Positions 26,810-35,999 are shown, numbered from the stretch's first letter. The stretch is DNA of 64,000 nt from Funiculus sociatus GB2-C1 (GCF_039962115.1 NZ_JAMPKJ010000007.1:1-64000), one strand, 5' to 3'. The notes: generated from the letters alone by a model not told the origin. A program made the numbers and translations.

Positions 26810-28729
26810 ATGCCAGCAGATTATGCCGGAAACTCATTTAGTCAAGCCAGAAATATCAACCTCACTACCAATGTCACTCCCTACAGGGACTTTGTGGGTG
26901 CCGCCGATCCCTTGGACTACTACAAATTCACTCTCAGCGGTCGCAGCAGCTTGTTCCTTACCCTTGGTAGACTGAGTGCTGATGCCAATGTTCAACTGTT
27001 CAACAGCAGCAATCCGAATCAGGCGATCGCTAGTTCAACTCGAAGAGGTAGCAGGCGAGAATACATCGGTGCCACTCTAGATGCAGGCACCTACTTCGTC
27101 AAAGTTTATCGGCAAAGTGGCGATAGTTACTACAACCTGAGAATGTCTGCCAATCCTGCCACTCCCATCAATACCGCACCCGTCATTGGACTGCCAACTG
27201 GAACCGTATCTTATACTGAGAACGGACCAGGAGCGTTAATTGGGGCGGGGGCAACTGTTACTGATACCACCTCCCCCAACTTCGACACTGGCACCCTAAA
27301 CGTAAGTTTAAGCCCAGTCTCTAACGCTTCTGATATCTTAGGGATTCGCAACCAAGGTACAGCGGTTGGTCAGATTGGAGTATCGGGTAATACGATCACC
27401 TACGGAGGAACCGTTATCGGTACTTATAGCGGTGGACTTACTTCTTTTTCCGTCAATTTTAATAGTAATGCCACTGCTACTGCTGCCCAAGCCTTAGTGC
27501 AAAACATCACTTATCAGAATAGCTACGACGATCAATTCAACCTTAACCGTACTGTCAGCTTTACGATGACTGATGGTGACGGTGGTACGAGTGCGACGGT
27601 AAGTAGAGGCATCACTATAATCCCAGTGAACGATGCGCCTGTAATAAGTGTACCTGGTGCCAAGACTGTAGATGAAGACACCGATTTAACAATTACAGGG
27701 ATCAGTATCGGCGATCGCGATGCTGGCAGTAACCCGGTGCGAGTCACTTTATCAGTCAGCCAAGGTAAACTTACCTTTGGCTCCACAAATGGACTTAGCT
27801 TTGGCCCAGCAGGAGGAAACGGCAGCTCTACCATGACCTTCACTGGGACGCTAGCAGCCATTAACACAGCTTTTAGCAATCTTACCTACCGAGGCAACAC
27901 TAACTACTTCGGTACTGACAGCATTAACATCAGTGTTAATGACCAGGGTAATACAGGTGGTGCTGCTTTGAGCGATAGTAAAACACTGGCGCTGACAGTA
28001 AATTCCGTTCCCGATACCTACACCCTCTACAATGGAACGGGTACACCGGATACCCAAGGCTATCTAGCTTTTGGAACTCAAGGCTTACCCCCCTTCGTTC
28101 CTGCTGGCACTCAAACAGCCCTTGCTGGCGGCGGAGTTAACTTAAATAGCACTTCAAATAACCTGGTTCCGGCTGGCTATAGCAACTATAGAGAAGTCTC
28201 ACCTGCTACTTTGGTTAACCCATTATTCCCCACCCTTGACCGAAATAGTGGCTATACCATCAGTTTCGAGGTGAAGATTAACAGCGAAGCTCACACCAGC
28301 GATGATAACAACGACGGAAAACAAGACCGGGCAGGTTTCAGCATCACTACCATCAGCAGCGACGGACAGAAGGGCATTGAGCTAGGCTTCTGGAATAATG
28401 AAATTTGGGCGCAGGATGGTGGGCCTAATGTGCCTAATGGCCCTAATCGAACACTTTTCACTCACAGTGAGGGAGTCTTGAGGTCAACAACCAGCATGAC
28501 CCAATACGATCTGAGAGTCCAAGGTAACAATTACCAGCTTCTGGCCAATGGTTCCCAAATATTGACGGGCGCACTCCGCGACTACACTGCCTTCGATCAT
28601 ACCAACACCATAGCTGGCCCCTTGCCTTACGATCCTTATGAGACACCTAACTTCCTATTCTTGGGTGACAATACCACTTCTGCACGCACTAATGTTGATA
28701 TACGATCTATCGCGATCGCTACCGCTTAA
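26810..28729 (+). CDS. Exported PPC/Ig-like repeat protein (candidate type I secretion cargo)
   Basis: 639 residues, beginning MPADYAGNSF. Residues 1-115 resemble a bacterial pre-peptidase C-terminal (PPC) beta-sandwich (DPLDYYKFTLSG, LDAGTYFVKVY). About 118-275 and 276-400 are two cadherin/Ig-like repeats with PVNDAPVI and DEDTDLTI signatures. The last 240 residues form a separate beta-rich domain (YTISFEVKINSEAHT, GIELGFWNNEIW, FLFLGDNTTSA) that I cannot name. It is very poor in Cys and Lys and rich in Asn, Thr, Ser and Gly, as exoproteins are. There is no Sec signal peptide, so if exported it needs a signal-less route such as type I secretion. An ABC exporter and a parvulin follow 270 nt downstream. 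Function is probably surface or matrix binding. Confidence 0.75.
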   Translation: MPADYAGNSFSQARNINLTTNVTPYRDFVGAADPLDYYKFTLSGRSSLFLTLGRLSADANVQLFNSSNPNQAIASSTRRGSRREYIGATLDAGTYFVKVYRQSGDSYYNLRMSANPATPINTAPVIGLPTGTVSYTENGPGALIGAGATVTDTTSPNFDTGTLNVSLSPVSNASDILGIRNQGTAVGQIGVSGNTITYGGTVIGTYSGGLTSFSVNFNSNATATAAQALVQNITYQNSYDDQFNLNRTVSFTMTDGDGGTSATVSRGITIIPVNDAPVISVPGAKTVDEDTDLTITGISIGDRDAGSNPVRVTLSVSQGKLTFGSTNGLSFGPAGGNGSSTMTFTGTLAAINTAFSNLTYRGNTNYFGTDSINISVNDQGNTGGAALSDSKTLALTVNSVPDTYTLYNGTGTPDTQGYLAFGTQGLPPFVPAGTQTALAGGGVNLNSTSNNLVPAGYSNYREVSPATLVNPLFPTLDRNSGYTISFEVKINSEAHTSDDNNDGKQDRAGFSITTISSDGQKGIELGFWNNEIWAQDGGPNVPNGPNRTLFTHSEGVLRSTTSMTQYDLRVQGNNYQLLANGSQILTGALRDYTAFDHTNTIAGPLPYDPYETPNFLFLGDNTTSARTNVDIRSIAIATA

Positions 28730-28748
28730 AAAATAACTCTGTGGTTCT

Positions 28749-28782
28749 AGAAACTCGGTTTCTCGCTTGAAGCCGGGTTTCT
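28749..28782 (+). terminator. Possible hairpin after exoprotein gene
   Basis: AGAAACTCGG pairs with CCGGGTTTCT with one mismatch, and the left arm is itself palindromic (AGAAAC-TCG-GTTTCT). It resembles a common cyanobacterial AGAAACCCGG repeat. There is no T-run, so terminator activity is uncertain. Confidence 0.4.
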
Positions 28783-28997
28783 GTGGACTGTGGTTCTTTG
28801 ATTAGAAGATAATAGATGTGGAGAACCTATTTCATTATGGGATTCATAGCATCGGCAGCTTTTGTAAACGTTGATGACACAAAAGCGCGATCGCGATCGG
28901 GGCAACTACACTAGACTTGCTTGGGAATCCCAGCAAGTACGGAATAATTTAACCAGACATTGTATAAGTTCTGGACATCTACTTACCTCGTTACTTC

Positions 28998-29750
28998 ATG
29001 GAAGCAGCCTTTTTGATCGTTGATGAGCAGCCCGTAACCCTTGGGCAAGCTCTAAAATATTTACAATCCTCTGGAAAACTCAATACTTTCATCGGTGAAA
29101 TTCTCCGCCAGCACGTAATAGAGCAAGAATTGCAAACACTCCAAGTGCAACCGAGTTCCGCAGCAATTGAGCAAGCAGTGATTGATTTTCGCTTGCAGCG
29201 CGGTTTGACTGACCCTAAGAGTTTCCAAGAATGGCTGACTCAAAACGGTACAGACTATGCAAGTTTTCACAATCAAGTTAGTTCCGGCTTTAAGCTAGCA
29301 AAGCTTAAAGCGACGATTGCAGAGCCAAAACTACAAGAATATTTCATCGAACGTAAAATTTTTTTAGATCGGGTGGTACTCTCTCGCCTTGTTGTGGATA
29401 AACAAGAATTGGCGGAGGAGTTACATAGCCAAATTGAGGAAGGAACCAGCTTTGAGCAACTAGCCAAAGAGTATTCTCTCACCGACGACCGGATTGTGAA
29501 TGGCATGATGGGGCCAGTCAGTCGCGGAACCCTACCGGATATACTCAGAGCAGCTGTTGATACAGTCAGTCCTGGCGAGTTAGTCGGGCCGTTAGAACTG
29601 GAACAAACTTGGGCTTTGTTTCGAGTTGAACAGTTTCTGCCAGCTTCGTTAGAAGATGGTCAGCTAAAGGAAGCACTACAAAATGAACTTTTTGAGCAAT
29701 GGCTAGCAGCGAAAATTCAAAAACTAACGGTCAAGCTGCAAGTAAGTTGA
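28998..29750 (+). CDS. Parvulin-type peptidyl-prolyl isomerase (PpiC-like)
   Basis: 250 residues. Residues 1-110 form a SurA-like helical N-domain (LRQHVIEQELQTLQVQPSSAAIEQAV, LQRGLTDPKSFQEWL). About 120-225 is a parvulin rotamase domain (VVLSRLVVDKQELAEELHSQIEEGTSFEQLAKEYS, GPVSRGTLP, VSPGELVGPLELEQTWALFRVEQ, each shorter motif recognisable). There is no signal peptide or membrane anchor, so it is cytosolic, unlike SurA. It overlaps the ABC exporter gene by 52 nt, which fixes them as a translationally linked pair. Likely role: holding an export substrate unfolded or isomerising prolines before transport. The cargo is unknown; the upstream exoprotein is the nearest candidate. Confidence 0.85.
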   Translation: MEAAFLIVDEQPVTLGQALKYLQSSGKLNTFIGEILRQHVIEQELQTLQVQPSSAAIEQAVIDFRLQRGLTDPKSFQEWLTQNGTDYASFHNQVSSGFKLAKLKATIAEPKLQEYFIERKIFLDRVVLSRLVVDKQELAEELHSQIEEGTSFEQLAKEYSLTDDRIVNGMMGPVSRGTLPDILRAAVDTVSPGELVGPLELEQTWALFRVEQFLPASLEDGQLKEALQNELFEQWLAAKIQKLTVKLQVS

Positions 29751-32293
29751 TAATTGTCGATCAATCTCAGAACTTGCCTTGGGATGCGCCACCTCTAAGC
29801 TTGCTTTCTCCTGAAGAGCAAGCGCAATTTAAAACTCAATCCGAGACACGTCGCTACACTCTGGGGGAAAAAATTTGGTCTACGGAGAGTCCCGGCGACC
29901 AGTTTTTTATTGTGTCTGGGAAGGTGCGTTTGCGGGAAGAAGGCGCGGCTAAGCCTTTGGCAACTCTGGAAGCAGGGGATTGGTTCGGTGACTTGCAGAA
30001 GCTTTCCGGACTTTTCAAGGCGGTAGCAGCCAGCAAAGAAGTGATAGTAGTGCGTTGGGATGCTTCGCTGTGGAGTGAGTTTTCATCGCCAGAAATTGAT
30101 AGTTTCTGGCAGCAGGAAGGTAGCGCAGACATCTTGCCTGTGTTGGATGCCCCAGTAGAAAATGAGCGACGCGCTCCGATACAAAATTATCCCTTTGTTT
30201 CCAGTCTCAATACAGCAGCTGCTTGTTTAACAATGGTGGCGCAGCAGCTGGAAAACCCTGCCCCCCTGGAGTGGGTGCAGCGCCAGTTGCGGGGACAACG
30301 CCCTCGAAATCTGGTGGAAGCTGGAGAAAAAATGGGGCTGGTGCTACGACGGGTGATAGTTTCGCTTAAAGAGTTGCGAAAGCTAACTTTGCCAGCGTTG
30401 CTGCACTGGCAACAGGAAAGCTGGGTTGTGGTGTACGAGATTAGAGGCGATCGCTTAATTATCGCTAATCCCCTCAATCCCAGTCAAATTTGCGAAAGCG
30501 TTCCTCTGTCTGCGGTGGAAACTGCTTGGGATGGGCAACTTTGGCAAGTTGAACCGATCCAAAAGCAGGATAAATTTAACCTTAGTTGGTTTTTACCTGC
30601 GGTTTGGCGCTATCGGGGATTATTGTCTGAGGTGCTGTTTGCCTCTTTCACGTTGCAGTTATTGGGTTTAGCTACACCATTAATTACGCAAGTAGTGATT
30701 GATAAGGTGATGGTGCAGGAGAGTTTGCCGACTTTGGATGTAATGGCGATCGCTCTATTGTCTGTTGCTATATTTGAAGCAGTTTTAGGCGTTTTGCGCT
30801 TATTCATCTTCACCCATACGGCACGCCGTCTAGACCTCAGCTTATCAGCGCAGTTGTTCCGTCACCTGATGCGGCTACCTTTGGCTTATTTTGAGTCGCG
30901 CCGGGTGGGAGACACGGTGGCGCGGGTACAGGAACTGGAAAATATCCGCCAGTTTCTCACTGGTACAGCGATGACTGTGATTTTAGACAGCATCTTTGCC
31001 GTGGTGTACCTGACATTGATGTTTTACTACAACGTCAAACTCACCTTTGTCGCCCTAGCGGTGATTCCCCTATTTGCCATTTTGTCAATTGTTGCCACGC
31101 CGATTTTGCGAAACTGGCTGAACGAAACCTTTAACCGCAGTGCGGACAGTCAATCTTTTCTCGTCGAGACGGTGACGGGGATTCACGCTGTGAAGGCTCA
31201 TGCGGCGGAGAGGACAACACGCGATCGCTGGGAAGGATTATTTGCCCGTTTCATCCGCACCGGATTTAAAGCTTCCACCACCTCCAATATTAGCAACAAT
31301 ATCGGCGACTTTCTCACCAACTTTTCCAACCTACTAATCCTCTGGTTTGGAGCCACCCTAGTCATCAGCCAGAAGCTCACAATCGGTCAGCTAGTCGCCT
31401 TTCAAATGCTTTCCGGTAGGATGACCGGGCCACTTTTACGTTTAGTACAACTCTGGCAAAACCTGCAACAAGTTCTGCTATCTGTAGACCGAATTGGAGA
31501 TATTCTCAACGTCGCCCCCGAAGCCGAACCAGGTTCCGGTTTAGTTTTACCGACCCTACAAGGTCAAGTCACCTTTGACCAAGTTTTCTTCCGCTACCAT
31601 GCTAATCAAGAACCAATTTTACGTGGAATTTCCTTCAAAGTTCAGCCAGGGATGTTTGTTGGAATTGTCGGTAGAAGTGGCTCAGGGAAAAGTACCCTTT
31701 CTAAACTTTTGCAGCGACTTTACAGCGTTGAATCAGGGCGCATTCTTATCGATGGATTTGATATTAAAAGTGCTGATTTATCATCTCTGCGGCAACAAAT
31801 TAGTGTAGTCCTCCAAGAAGATTTTCTCTTCAACGGTTCCATATTAGAAAACATCACTTTGGGCAATCCAGATATCACCGCCGAACAAGTTGTAGAAGCC
31901 GCTCGATTAGCAGCCGCCCACGACTTCATCAGCGAACTACCTCAAGGTTACGAAAACCCTGTCGGGGAGCGCGGTACAGCCTTGTCTGGAGGACAGCGGC
32001 AAAGAATTTCTTTAGCTCGTCTTTTCCATTCGCAAGCCCCGATTTTAATTCTCGACGAAGCCACTAGCGCCCTTGATAGTGAAACTGAGCAACAAGTTCT
32101 ACAAAACATCCAGAAGGTTTCGCAAAATCGCACAGTATTTATGATTGCTCACCGCTTTGAACCACTCAAGCGAGCCGATTTAATATTGGTACTGGAAAAA
32201 GGCGTTTTGATGGAACAAGGAACCCACTCGGAACTGATGCAAAAGAAAGGATTGTATTACTCACTCTATCAGCGCCAACAATCAACCGTTTAA
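29699..32293 (+). CDS. ABC exporter with cNMP-binding and degenerate C39 domains
   Basis: 864 residues. About 25-140 is a cyclic-nucleotide-binding-like beta-roll (YTLGEKIWSTESPGDQFFIVSGKVRL, positions 53-78). About 160-290 is a C39 peptidase-like domain. About 300-580 is a six-helix ABC exporter domain and 600-864 the ATPase, with Walker A GRSGSGKS (658-665), signature LSGGQRQR, Walker B LILDEATSALD and H-loop AHR. In the C39 part the catalytic Cys position reads Thr (NTAAACL, Thr172), the HFVV-type His reads Ser (SWVVVYE) and the DP Asp reads Asn (ANPL). It should therefore bind but not cleave cargo, like the HlyB C39-like domain. No HlyD-type adaptor lies nearby. The ATG lies inside the parvulin gene; TTG 29747 is an alternative start. 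Confidence 0.92.
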   Translation: MASSENSKTNGQAASKLIIVDQSQNLPWDAPPLSLLSPEEQAQFKTQSETRRYTLGEKIWSTESPGDQFFIVSGKVRLREEGAAKPLATLEAGDWFGDLQKLSGLFKAVAASKEVIVVRWDASLWSEFSSPEIDSFWQQEGSADILPVLDAPVENERRAPIQNYPFVSSLNTAAACLTMVAQQLENPAPLEWVQRQLRGQRPRNLVEAGEKMGLVLRRVIVSLKELRKLTLPALLHWQQESWVVVYEIRGDRLIIANPLNPSQICESVPLSAVETAWDGQLWQVEPIQKQDKFNLSWFLPAVWRYRGLLSEVLFASFTLQLLGLATPLITQVVIDKVMVQESLPTLDVMAIALLSVAIFEAVLGVLRLFIFTHTARRLDLSLSAQLFRHLMRLPLAYFESRRVGDTVARVQELENIRQFLTGTAMTVILDSIFAVVYLTLMFYYNVKLTFVALAVIPLFAILSIVATPILRNWLNETFNRSADSQSFLVETVTGIHAVKAHAAERTTRDRWEGLFARFIRTGFKASTTSNISNNIGDFLTNFSNLLILWFGATLVISQKLTIGQLVAFQMLSGRMTGPLLRLVQLWQNLQQVLLSVDRIGDILNVAPEAEPGSGLVLPTLQGQVTFDQVFFRYHANQEPILRGISFKVQPGMFVGIVGRSGSGKSTLSKLLQRLYSVESGRILIDGFDIKSADLSSLRQQISVVLQEDFLFNGSILENITLGNPDITAEQVVEAARLAAAHDFISELPQGYENPVGERGTALSGGQRQRISLARLFHSQAPILILDEATSALDSETEQQVLQNIQKVSQNRTVFMIAHRFEPLKRADLILVLEKGVLMEQGTHSELMQKKGLYYSLYQRQQSTV

Positions 32294-32439
32294 GCTAGTA
32301 AATTGGGTTGAGGAACGAAACCCGACACTCCTAAAACTTTAACTCGCTCTATCAGCGCTATATTAACCTAATACAAATTAGATTACGGCGCAATGGATTC
32401 TTAAATATAAATTTAACTATATCAGGCAAGTAAAGTGCT

Positions 32440-32519
32440 TTAGAAAGGGGATTATGAATTGAGGAACATACTAGCAATTCTTCTGTTCCCCAGCCCGTCG
32501 TGAATCCCCTCCTTTCTAA
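32440..32519. repeat. Small inverted-repeat element
   Basis: TTAGAAAGGGGATT (32440-32453) and AATCCCCTCCTTTCTAA (32503-32519) are imperfect inverted repeats, with GGAACA/TGTTCC nested inside. It lies 3' of the DUF3611 gene and has no coding capacity. Possibly a decayed MITE. Confidence 0.45.
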
Positions 32520-32526
32520 CCCTCTG

Positions 32527-33120
32527 TTACTGTTTATTAACGCGACTGAGCAACCATAAAGAAACAATAACTCCCGCAACGTGGGCGGTAATCGTATGGG
32601 TATTTGCCAGCACCACAAAGATATCCAATGGTTGAATGAGCCGATTAATAAATTGAGGATCGTAGATTGCCACACCACCCTGAGCCTGAGAAAGAGACTT
32701 TGCCAGTAGAGTGCCAGTAATCGCTTCTGCCCCCACAACCGCCAGCAGTAGCCCTACCAAACTCACGGTTAATCCAAATCTTAAAACTTTAATCGCATCT
32801 GCCTTCTTAGGGCGCAGATTAGGATTAGAATCTTTTAACTGTAAGCCTAAACGGGTGTATCGAAAAGCCTGATAAATGCTGAAATAAAGCACTAAAAGGC
32901 CGCAAACAGCAAAAAATATACTGCCCCCAGTCCCCGGATTACTGGCACCACCCCCGCCAGCACGGGGCCCGGCAGATGGGATGGCAAACAAAAAAATCAG
33001 GGTGGAGACAACAGATAGCACTAACTGAACCCAAAAGCCTATCCAGCCTGTTATGCGGAAAGCACTGGCAATCCGTTGTATAGCTGAAGGAACGGGAGGA
33101 GAGTCAAACTTTTCTTGCAT
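32527..33120 (-). CDS. DUF3611 membrane protein (PIC1/TIC21-like)
   Basis: 197 residues with four predicted transmembrane helices (about 25-48, 68-88, 112-132, 165-190). A Gly-rich loop (AGGGGASNPGTGG) lies between helices 1 and 2. The pattern AIQRIASAFRITGWIGFWVQLVL and FRYTRLGLQL fits DUF3611 (PF12263), whose chloroplast members are PIC1/TIC21, proposed both as an iron permease and as an import-channel component. Cyanobacterial homologues are usually linked to iron homeostasis. It is monocistronic. I am fairly sure of the family; the role is by homology. Confidence 0.75.
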   Translation of the reverse strand: MQEKFDSPPVPSAIQRIASAFRITGWIGFWVQLVLSVVSTLIFLFAIPSAGPRAGGGGASNPGTGGSIFFAVCGLLVLYFSIYQAFRYTRLGLQLKDSNPNLRPKKADAIKVLRFGLTVSLVGLLLAVVGAEAITGTLLAKSLSQAQGGVAIYDPQFINRLIQPLDIFVVLANTHTITAHVAGVIVSLWLLSRVNKQ

Positions 33121-33289
33121 GGCTTGATTTTAAGGCGGCTTGATTCCGGATGTCTCTAAACAAAAGGTGTTGTGTTGAACAAGTAGCGATCGCTCTCTGG
33201 TTTTAGAGTAATCTCTCTAGTCAACAAAATACAAAGATGTTTAAACTCTGGAGAACTTTTAAGTCAACCTCGCCGTCACTCTGTCAAGA

Positions 33290-33331
33290 GCAGGCACCCG
33301 AATCACTTTGTGATTAAACGCCTGCCTTTTT
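33290..33331 (+). terminator. Nested hairpin with T-run upstream of NTF2-like gene
   Basis: An outer stem GCAGGC/GCCTGC encloses an inner stem AATCAC-TTT-GTGATT and is followed by CTTTTT. A direct repeat TCAAGAGCAG brackets it (33284-33293 and 33331-33340). It lies 34 nt before the next start, so it could be a leader attenuator. Confidence 0.55.
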
Positions 33332-33364
33332 CAAGAGCAGCCCAATCGAATTGGAAGCAGCATT

Positions 33365-33859
33365 ATGAAGTTTCTGCAACCGACTCTTAGGCAGCATTTA
33401 GTTTCCGCCACTTACGCCATTGCTTTGGTGTGCAGTTTGGTGGTCTACCAAGGTGCCTTTACTCCAAAACCGCTTTCTGTGGTTCAGAAGCACTTTCGCG
33501 CGATCGCCACCGAAGATCCAGAGCTTACAGTCACTCAATACAGTGACAATGCCATTCTAATCCGATCCTATGGCGCTCTGGATGAAGTTTATCAGGGTCA
33601 GTCAATCTACCCAGCCTGGGAGGAATTTTTTTCAAAGTACCACATTCAAGACTTCCAGGTTGTCAAAAAACATCTTTCTGGCGACGATCTGGCATTTGGC
33701 AAACAAACCAATCGCGTAATCGAAGCCCAGATCGCGATCGCTGCCAAGTCTAACCACGGAACTCCTGTAGTGCTGTCAATTTCCTACAAAGTCCAATTCG
33801 ATAAAAATGGCAAAATCACCCATGAACTCTGGCAGGTCAACCCAGAACTGAGTGTCTAA
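33365..33859 (+). CDS. NTF2-like-fold protein with membrane anchor/signal
   Basis: 164 residues. Residues 14-32 are hydrophobic (ATYAIALVCSLVVYQGAF) and form a signal anchor or uncleaved signal. The rest looks like a SnoaL/NTF2-like cone: VQKHFRAIATEDPELTVTQYSDNAILI, then AWEEFFSKYHIQDFQVVKKHLSG, and a closing strand pair (VLSISYKVQF, ITHELWQV). This fold often forms dimers that bind small ligands or serve as scaffolds; no catalytic signature is visible. It probably faces the periplasm or lumen. The possible attenuator just upstream suggests regulated expression. Function unknown. Confidence 0.6.
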   Translation: MKFLQPTLRQHLVSATYAIALVCSLVVYQGAFTPKPLSVVQKHFRAIATEDPELTVTQYSDNAILIRSYGALDEVYQGQSIYPAWEEFFSKYHIQDFQVVKKHLSGDDLAFGKQTNRVIEAQIAIAAKSNHGTPVVLSISYKVQFDKNGKITHELWQVNPELSV

Positions 33860-34059
33860 AATTAATGGTATCGTTCAGTCTTTTTGTGAGAGAAAAGCAC
33901 TAAAGCAACGAACTATTTACGTCTATAAGGGTGCATACAAGGGTGCAAGGGTGAGAAACGCGCCGATTGACGGGTGAATTTTCCGGGTTGATAAAAGCAT
34001 CGTTAGTTTGGGGAAACATATCCCATTCCAAATTGTTTGGCTGGGGAGCTTAATGAGTT

Positions 34060-34422
34060 ATGCACATGAAATTTGAGGATATATATCAGTTTTTTCAAGA
34101 CCCTCCTCCCACTTATCTCAACAAGGAACTAGCGGTGTGTTATGTCCTTTGGGTCTTGTTGGGTGGGGAATCTTACGGGACAGAACTGATCGGACGACTT
34201 GAGAGTGAATATCCAACCTATCGACTCTCTGATACCGTCCTTTACAGCGCCCTAAAATTCCTAGAAGACCAAGCTGCCATCACTGGTTATTGGAAAAAAG
34301 TGGAAGGGCGAGGAAGACCGCGCCGAATGTATCAAATTCGCCCAGAGTGCCGGGATCAAGCTCTAGACCTTGCCCGTCTTTGGGACGACTATACGATGAG
34401 GGGGGATAAACAAGCAATCTGA
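34060..34422 (+). CDS. PadR-like winged-helix regulator
   Basis: 120 residues with a PadR-type winged helix: KELAVCYVLWVLLGGESYGTELIGRL (positions 22-47), recognition helix YRLSDTVLYSALKFLEDQ, and wing GRGRPRRMYQIRPE. PadR proteins are usually repressors responding to small molecules or stress. The C-terminal dimerisation helix is short. It is followed 78 nt later by the CCB1-like gene in the same direction, so it may control or simply accompany cytochrome b6f maturation. Start at 34060 (MHMKF) or 34066; GGGGAG lies upstream. Confidence 0.8.
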   Translation: MHMKFEDIYQFFQDPPPTYLNKELAVCYVLWVLLGGESYGTELIGRLESEYPTYRLSDTVLYSALKFLEDQAAITGYWKKVEGRGRPRRMYQIRPECRDQALDLARLWDDYTMRGDKQAI

Positions 34423-34500
34423 AGAAAGTGCCAAATATTGGCGATAGGCGATACGCTATAGGCTATTGCCTATTTCTCATTGGCTGAAAGCTAGAAATCC

Positions 34501-35037
34501 GTGAATACGACTGTTTTATCCTCAACGTTTTTGTTAACACTGTTGTTGGCAGTTGGTCTATTTTTCTTTATTCGAGCCTCCGCAAAAGACCGAACCCAAC
34601 AAGTACAACTCATTACAGAGCAACCAGAAGAATCCCTTCTAACTCAATTGCAGCAGTATTTTGACAATAGGGCCTATCAGGTTGCTGCCGTGGATGCGGC
34701 GCAAAATCAAGTTACATTTCAGGGATTTGTCCGCCCTAGCTGGTTTTTGGCTATTTTCCTGAGCCTGCTAGCCTTTTGTGGCTTCCTGTGTCTAGCACTC
34801 GTTTTAGCGATGCTTTTTCCCAATCTGGCTAAAGTCTTTCTTGGTTTAGTTCTCCTATCGCCAGCAGCTGGAGTATTTTACTGGAAAAAAGCTGGTCGCA
34901 AGGAGCAGGTATCTCTCAAGGTGGAAGCCTTAGCAAGTGAAGCCACGGGAACCAAAAGCCTAATTACTGTCACTGCCCATCGTGATGAACTGGCGGCTTT
35001 GCAAGAGGCGCTGCAATTAAAGCCTGTGATTGAATAA
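34501..35037 (+). CDS. CCB1-like cofactor assembly factor of complex C (cytochrome b6f)
   Basis: 178 residues, GTG start. An N-terminal helix (about 5-24), a small soluble segment, then two close transmembrane helices (about 80-104 and 108-127) and a C-terminal cytosolic domain ending ITVTAHRDELAALQEAL. This matches my memory of the DUF3529/CCB1 family, whose Arabidopsis member acts in covalent attachment of heme ci to cytochrome b6. The cyanobacterial protein should sit in the thylakoid membrane with the other CCB factors. Partner genes are not in the window. Assignment moderate to good. Confidence 0.65.
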   Translation: MNTTVLSSTFLLTLLLAVGLFFFIRASAKDRTQQVQLITEQPEESLLTQLQQYFDNRAYQVAAVDAAQNQVTFQGFVRPSWFLAIFLSLLAFCGFLCLALVLAMLFPNLAKVFLGLVLLSPAAGVFYWKKAGRKEQVSLKVEALASEATGTKSLITVTAHRDELAALQEALQLKPVIE

Positions 35038-35053
35038 TCTATATTAACTCAAG

Positions 35054-35226
35054 GGTTGGAAAGGGGAAGGATGAGCAAAAAGAGTAAAAGGGAAAAAGCG
35101 CCCCAAATAAAGGATGTAGCTTTGCTTCTCCGAATCTTAGAGACCAGACCGGAAAAAGTGAAGAATTCTTTTTTGTATGAGAGCCTTTTGCTTTTTACTT
35201 TTTTACTTCATCCTTCAGCCTTCCCA
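35054..35226. repeat. A/G-rich versus T/C-rich inverted repeat
   Basis: The left part has GGAAGGATGAGCAAAAAGAG, and the right part has the approximate complement (CTTTTGCTTTTTAC, then ATCCTTCAGCCTTCCC). Units close to AGTAAAA recur. A 67-codon frame through it is low-complexity and not called. Confidence 0.6.
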
Positions 35227-35230
35227 CGTC

Positions 35231-35557
35231 TCAGTTGCTACGAACAGCCGCAACTGTAGGCGTTTGGGCGCTATTGTCCATTATCCTGAGACTGGGGAAC
35301 AGAAAATGGTTTTCTTCCACATATTGAGCGCCAAACAATCCTTTTTCTGCCCAGAAGTACCGATCTGTGGTGTGTTCGTTCCGCTTTACGAGTAGCAAAG
35401 CGGGTGGAAGTATTCCCTCGGTTTGAATAAACCTTCTCGCAGCCGTGACCGGTTTATCTTCGCCGCTTTCGATACTAAACTGAGGCACGTGTTCTAGAAT
35501 TCTCCGTCCTTCCTGCCGACGGCGACTTTTACGCTTACGTCTTCTAGCCAACGTCAT
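35231..35557 (-). CDS. DUF3155 protein
   Basis: 108 residues. A very basic N-terminus (MTLARRRKRKSRRRQEGRR) is followed by the conserved core VTAARRFIQTEGILPPALLLVKRNE, then TTDRYFWAEKGLFGAQYVEE and NHFLFPSL. I recognise this as the cyanobacterial DUF3155 family. It is small, cytosolic and of unknown function; the Arg/Lys-rich head suggests nucleic-acid or ribosome contact. It stands alone, with a 400-bp AT-rich region upstream. Confidence 0.75.
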   Translation of the reverse strand: MTLARRRKRKSRRRQEGRRILEHVPQFSIESGEDKPVTAARRFIQTEGILPPALLLVKRNEHTTDRYFWAEKGLFGAQYVEENHFLFPSLRIMDNSAQTPTVAAVRSN

Positions 35558-35999
35558 TACCTCCTATTTATATTTGACAGTTGTAATGATAGATACAAAA
35601 ACCGTCGCAAGTATATCGGTTTGAGTTCAAAATATCAACTGCTTTTCATAGACTGATACAAATCAAGCAGAAGTTTAGAGATTCAAATAAAACAAAAGCA
35701 ACTGGGGAATAGAGACTCTATAAGCTACCTTGCGCCTCTTAAACTTTAGCTTAACCCTAAAATTCGCTTAATTACCTTGTTTATGGGAAAATTTAGGTAG
35801 TCGAAAATATGTATCAAACTGGGATAATACCGGAAAAAATATAAATTTATTAACAAAGTTTAAAAAAAATTGACAAATTTGCACGCCTTTTGACTCTTGC
35901 ACCAGTTGCACCCAGGCGCGACATCATAGAAAGAAAGCGAGATCGGGATAATTCTACTCGGTGAAGCCGTTAAACATCGAAACAAAGGCGAATGTGTTT
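35558..35999. other. Divergent AT-rich intergenic region, about 440 bp
   Basis: It lies between the DUF3155 gene and the GAF kinase. AT-rich with poly-A/T tracts near 35850-35880 and otherwise featureless; it should hold both promoters. A GTG at 35961 could extend the kinase by 13 residues. Confidence 0.45.

Noticed and set aside
35056-35259. 67-codon frame MERGRMSKKSKREKAP
   Set aside because: It lies entirely in an A/G-rich inverted repeat, is low-complexity and has no family resemblance.
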